Assembly (NCBI GenBank): GCA_945870465.1
Contig: CAMBSS010000158.1
Span: forward strand, 1-9,178
Direction: 5' to 3'
Length of the DNA: 9,178 bases
DNA from: Bordetella parapertussis
GTDB lineage: Bacteria > Pseudomonadota > Gammaproteobacteria > Burkholderiales > SG8-41
Shown one piece after another: positions 7,407-9,178 of this stretch. The position numbers and the translations under genes were made by a program. The number at the start of each line of letters is the position of its first letter. The stretch's first letter is position 1. The notes beneath the pieces were generated by a model. It was not told where the DNA came from and searched no databases. It saw only the letters and a list, made by a program, of their open reading frames with translations.

Positions 7407-9178
7407 TTAAGCGCGCGCAGCGGCTTTGATGGCGGCCGTTTGCACGGCCATGGCGGGGAAAGTCAGCGTGACCCGCGCGCCATGCGGTTCGATATTCGAA
7501 ATCTCCACTCTGCCGCCGTGTTCTTCAATGATTTTTTTCACGATCACCAGACCCAGGCCGGTGCCTTTCGGCTTGGTCGTCACGTACGGTTCGAACACGC
7601 GCTGCATGAGCTCATGCGGAAAACCGCTGCCATTATCGGAGATCGTCATGCACATACCACCGGCCAGCGGCTCGGTGCGCAACACTATACGCGGGTTCGC
7701 CGCATCGGCGAGCGCATCTTCCGCGTTCTGCAGCAGGTTATGTATGACCTGGCGCAGCTGTGCGGGATCACCGACTATGCGCGGCAAGTTCGGCGCGAGT
7801 TCGACCGTGAGCCGCCCCGCGAGCGATTCATACAGCATCAGGACTTCGCGCATCAGTTCGTTGAAATCGAGTTCCTGGCGGGTCGGTTCAGGCATGCGCG
7901 CGTACTGGCGAAACGCCTCGACCATGTTTTTGAGGGCGCTCACCTGATTGACGATCGTTTGGGTCGACCGCTTGAGCATGTCGGCGTCGACAGCGCCCAG
8001 CTTGTCCGCGAGCTTGTGCTGCAGACGTTCCGCCGACAGCTGGATGGGTGTCAGCGGATTGCGGATTTCGTGCGCCAGGCGCCGCGCGACTTCCGTCCAC
8101 GCCGCGTCGCGCTGCGCCTGCAGCACATGGGTTATGTCATCGAACACCACGACATAGCCGGTGCCGCTACCGGCGGGCAGGCGCGTGCCGCGCAAGAGCA
8201 GCATTTGATTGCCGCCTTTGCCGGCGCGCTCGATTTGCTTTGTCCACTCGTTGCCGGCTCCTGCGCGGAACGCCGCGTCGACATCGCCGGCAAGCTGCTG
8301 CAACGCCGGCACGCGTGCGTGCCAGTGCGCGAGCTCGAGCCCGCTCAACTGTGCGAAATCGACGTCGAGGATCGCGCACGCGCTATGGTTGAAAGAACGC
8401 AGCCGCAACGACTCGTCGAACGCAAGCACACCGGCCGACAAATTGGCCAGTATGCTTTGTACATAGGTGTGCGCTTCGGTGAGCTGCTCCTGGTTGAGCT
8501 CGGCGTTCGCGCGCGCTTCCGCCAGTTGCTGGCGCATCGCGTTAAACGATTGCGTCAGCACCCCGAGTTCATCGCTGCTGGCCACGGTTTCGCGCTGGCT
8601 GAAGTCGCCCTGCGCCACCGCGCGCGTGCCTTCGACCAGAAAACTGAGCGGCGCCGACAAGCGCTCGCTTAACACGAACGCGAGGGACAACGCCGTGAGG
8701 AGTGCCAGCAGCAATGTCAGCGTCAGCGTGATTCCATATAGCCGCTTCAGTCCCTGGCGCGCCAGCAACAGCTCCTGATATTCACGCTGGCCGGTTTGTA
8801 CTATCTCGGCGTCGAGTGCCAACTGTCGCGGCACGCGCTGCAGAAGTTGCAGGACACGCATGTCGTCGGCAAGGCTGATGGTATTGACCGGTATCAGCAC
8901 GCGCAGGTAGAGACCGCGATCGGGAATCGCCTCGATTGCGCTGTAAACCTGCTGCTGGCGCAACTGGCGCATGACGTTCGGGCCCGGCAAATCGGGCATC
9001 AGGCCGGTACGCTCGCTGCCGGAGAAAACCAGGACCTTTCCACGCGGTGTGAACAGGGTTGCCTCCTGCGCGCCGGCCTGCTCGCGCAACGTGTTGAGGG
9101 CGGCAATCTGCTCGGCAGGCGGCCGCACCGCCAGCGCGCCTGCCATCGCGTCAGCTTTTTTGATCAGGTCCTTCAACA
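7407..9178 (-). CDS. ntrY: NtrY-like sensor histidine kinase (N-terminus cut by window edge)
   Basis: Membrane sensor kinase expected to phosphorylate the adjacent response regulator. The frame is open to the window edge. The first possible start is a TTG at 9174-9176 without a signal or membrane segment before the sensory region, so the real start probably lies outside. Counting from that TTG over 589 residues: extracytoplasmic-type sensory region (about 1-145), one membrane helix (about 147-169, LTLTLLLALLTALSLAFVL), HAMP (about 170-222), PAS (about 235-352), HisKA with phospho-acceptor H369 in RRLAHEIRNPLTPIQLSAERL-type H-box, then an HATPase domain with HNLLQNAEDAL (479-489), DNGSGFP (514-520), VFEPYVTTK (527-535) and KGTGLGLVIVKK (537-548). 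All catalytic boxes are intact. TM-HAMP-PAS-HisKA with an NtrX-like partner fits the NtrY family; NtrY members usually have further N-terminal membrane helices, expected here beyond the edge. The C-terminus is alanine-rich. The ligand is unknown. Confidence 0.88.
   Translation of the reverse strand, partial: LKDLIKKADAMAGALAVRPPAEQIAALNTLREQAGAQEATLFTPRGKVLVFSGSERTGLMPDLPGPNVMRQLRQQQVYSAIEAIPDRGLYLRVLIPVNTISLADDMRVLQLLQRVPRQLALDAEIVQTGQREYQELLLARQGLKRLYGITLTLTLLLALLTALSLAFVLSERLSAPLSFLVEGTRAVAQGDFSQRETVASSDELGVLTQSFNAMRQQLAEARANAELNQEQLTEAHTYVQSILANLSAGVLAFDESLRLRSFNHSACAILDVDFAQLSGLELAHWHARVPALQQLAGDVDAAFRAGAGNEWTKQIERAGKGGNQMLLLRGTRLPAGSGTGYVVVFDDITHVLQAQRDAAWTEVARRLAHEIRNPLTPIQLSAERLQHKLADKLGAVDADMLKRSTQTIVNQVSALKNMVEAFRQYARMPEPTRQELDFNELMREVLMLYESLAGRLTVELAPNLPRIVGDPAQLRQVIHNLLQNAEDALADAANPRIVLRTEPLAGGMCMTISDNGSGFPHELMQRVFEPYVTTKPKGTGLGLVIVKKIIEEHGGRVEISNIEPHGARVTLTFPAMAVQTAAIKAAARA

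Noticed and set aside
9174..9176. TTG as the true start of the histidine kinase
   Set aside because: It lies at the window edge with the frame still open, and the protein from this point has only one membrane helix and no signal sequence ahead of its sensory region; an upstream start outside the window is more likely.

Overview
The window is about 60% GC by eye and reads as chromosome of a betaproteobacterium, perhaps an autotroph or methylotroph of the Nitrosomonadales/Rhodocyclales type. That placement is inference from the protein sequences and from the tkt-gap-pgk-pyk gene order, not from a search. Every recognisable gene is on the minus strand, so transcription runs from high to low coordinates.

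Layout in the direction of transcription: (1) 9178-7407, an NtrY-like membrane sensor histidine kinase, cut by the window edge at its N-terminus. (2) 7393-6113, an NtrX-like response regulator 13 bp downstream. Its receiver and Fis-type helix-turn-helix look intact, but its central AAA+ domain has lost nearly all catalytic and sigma-54-contact motifs. (3) 6112-6011, a 102-bp gap with GC-rich overlapping inverted repeats (possible weak terminator) and a weak promoter-like pair. (4) 6010-234, a four-gene central-carbon cluster: tkt (transketolase), gap (glyceraldehyde-3-phosphate dehydrogenase), pgk (phosphoglycerate kinase), pyk (pyruvate kinase), with gaps of 56, 21 and 84 bp. (5) 254-1, a tandem array of a 100-bp unit in which each unit carries a copy of the last six sense codons and stop of pyk. 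The array runs off the left edge.

tkt, gap and pgk supply the sugar-rearranging and triose-phosphate steps shared by glycolysis/gluconeogenesis, the pentose phosphate pathway and the Calvin-Benson cycle; pyk links them to pyruvate. NtrY/NtrX is normally a sensor-regulator pair for nitrogen or redox status. Its position just upstream of the carbon genes is suggestive but does not prove a regulatory link.

Most of the window is ordinary core metabolism. The points that deserve a second look are the degenerate AAA+ domain of the NtrX-like protein, the 100-bp repeat fused to the end of pyk, and small intergenic structures (a near-consensus promoter before gap, competing hairpins before tkt, a repeat-built hairpin before pyk). 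I see no clear sign of a new defence, mobile or biosynthetic system.
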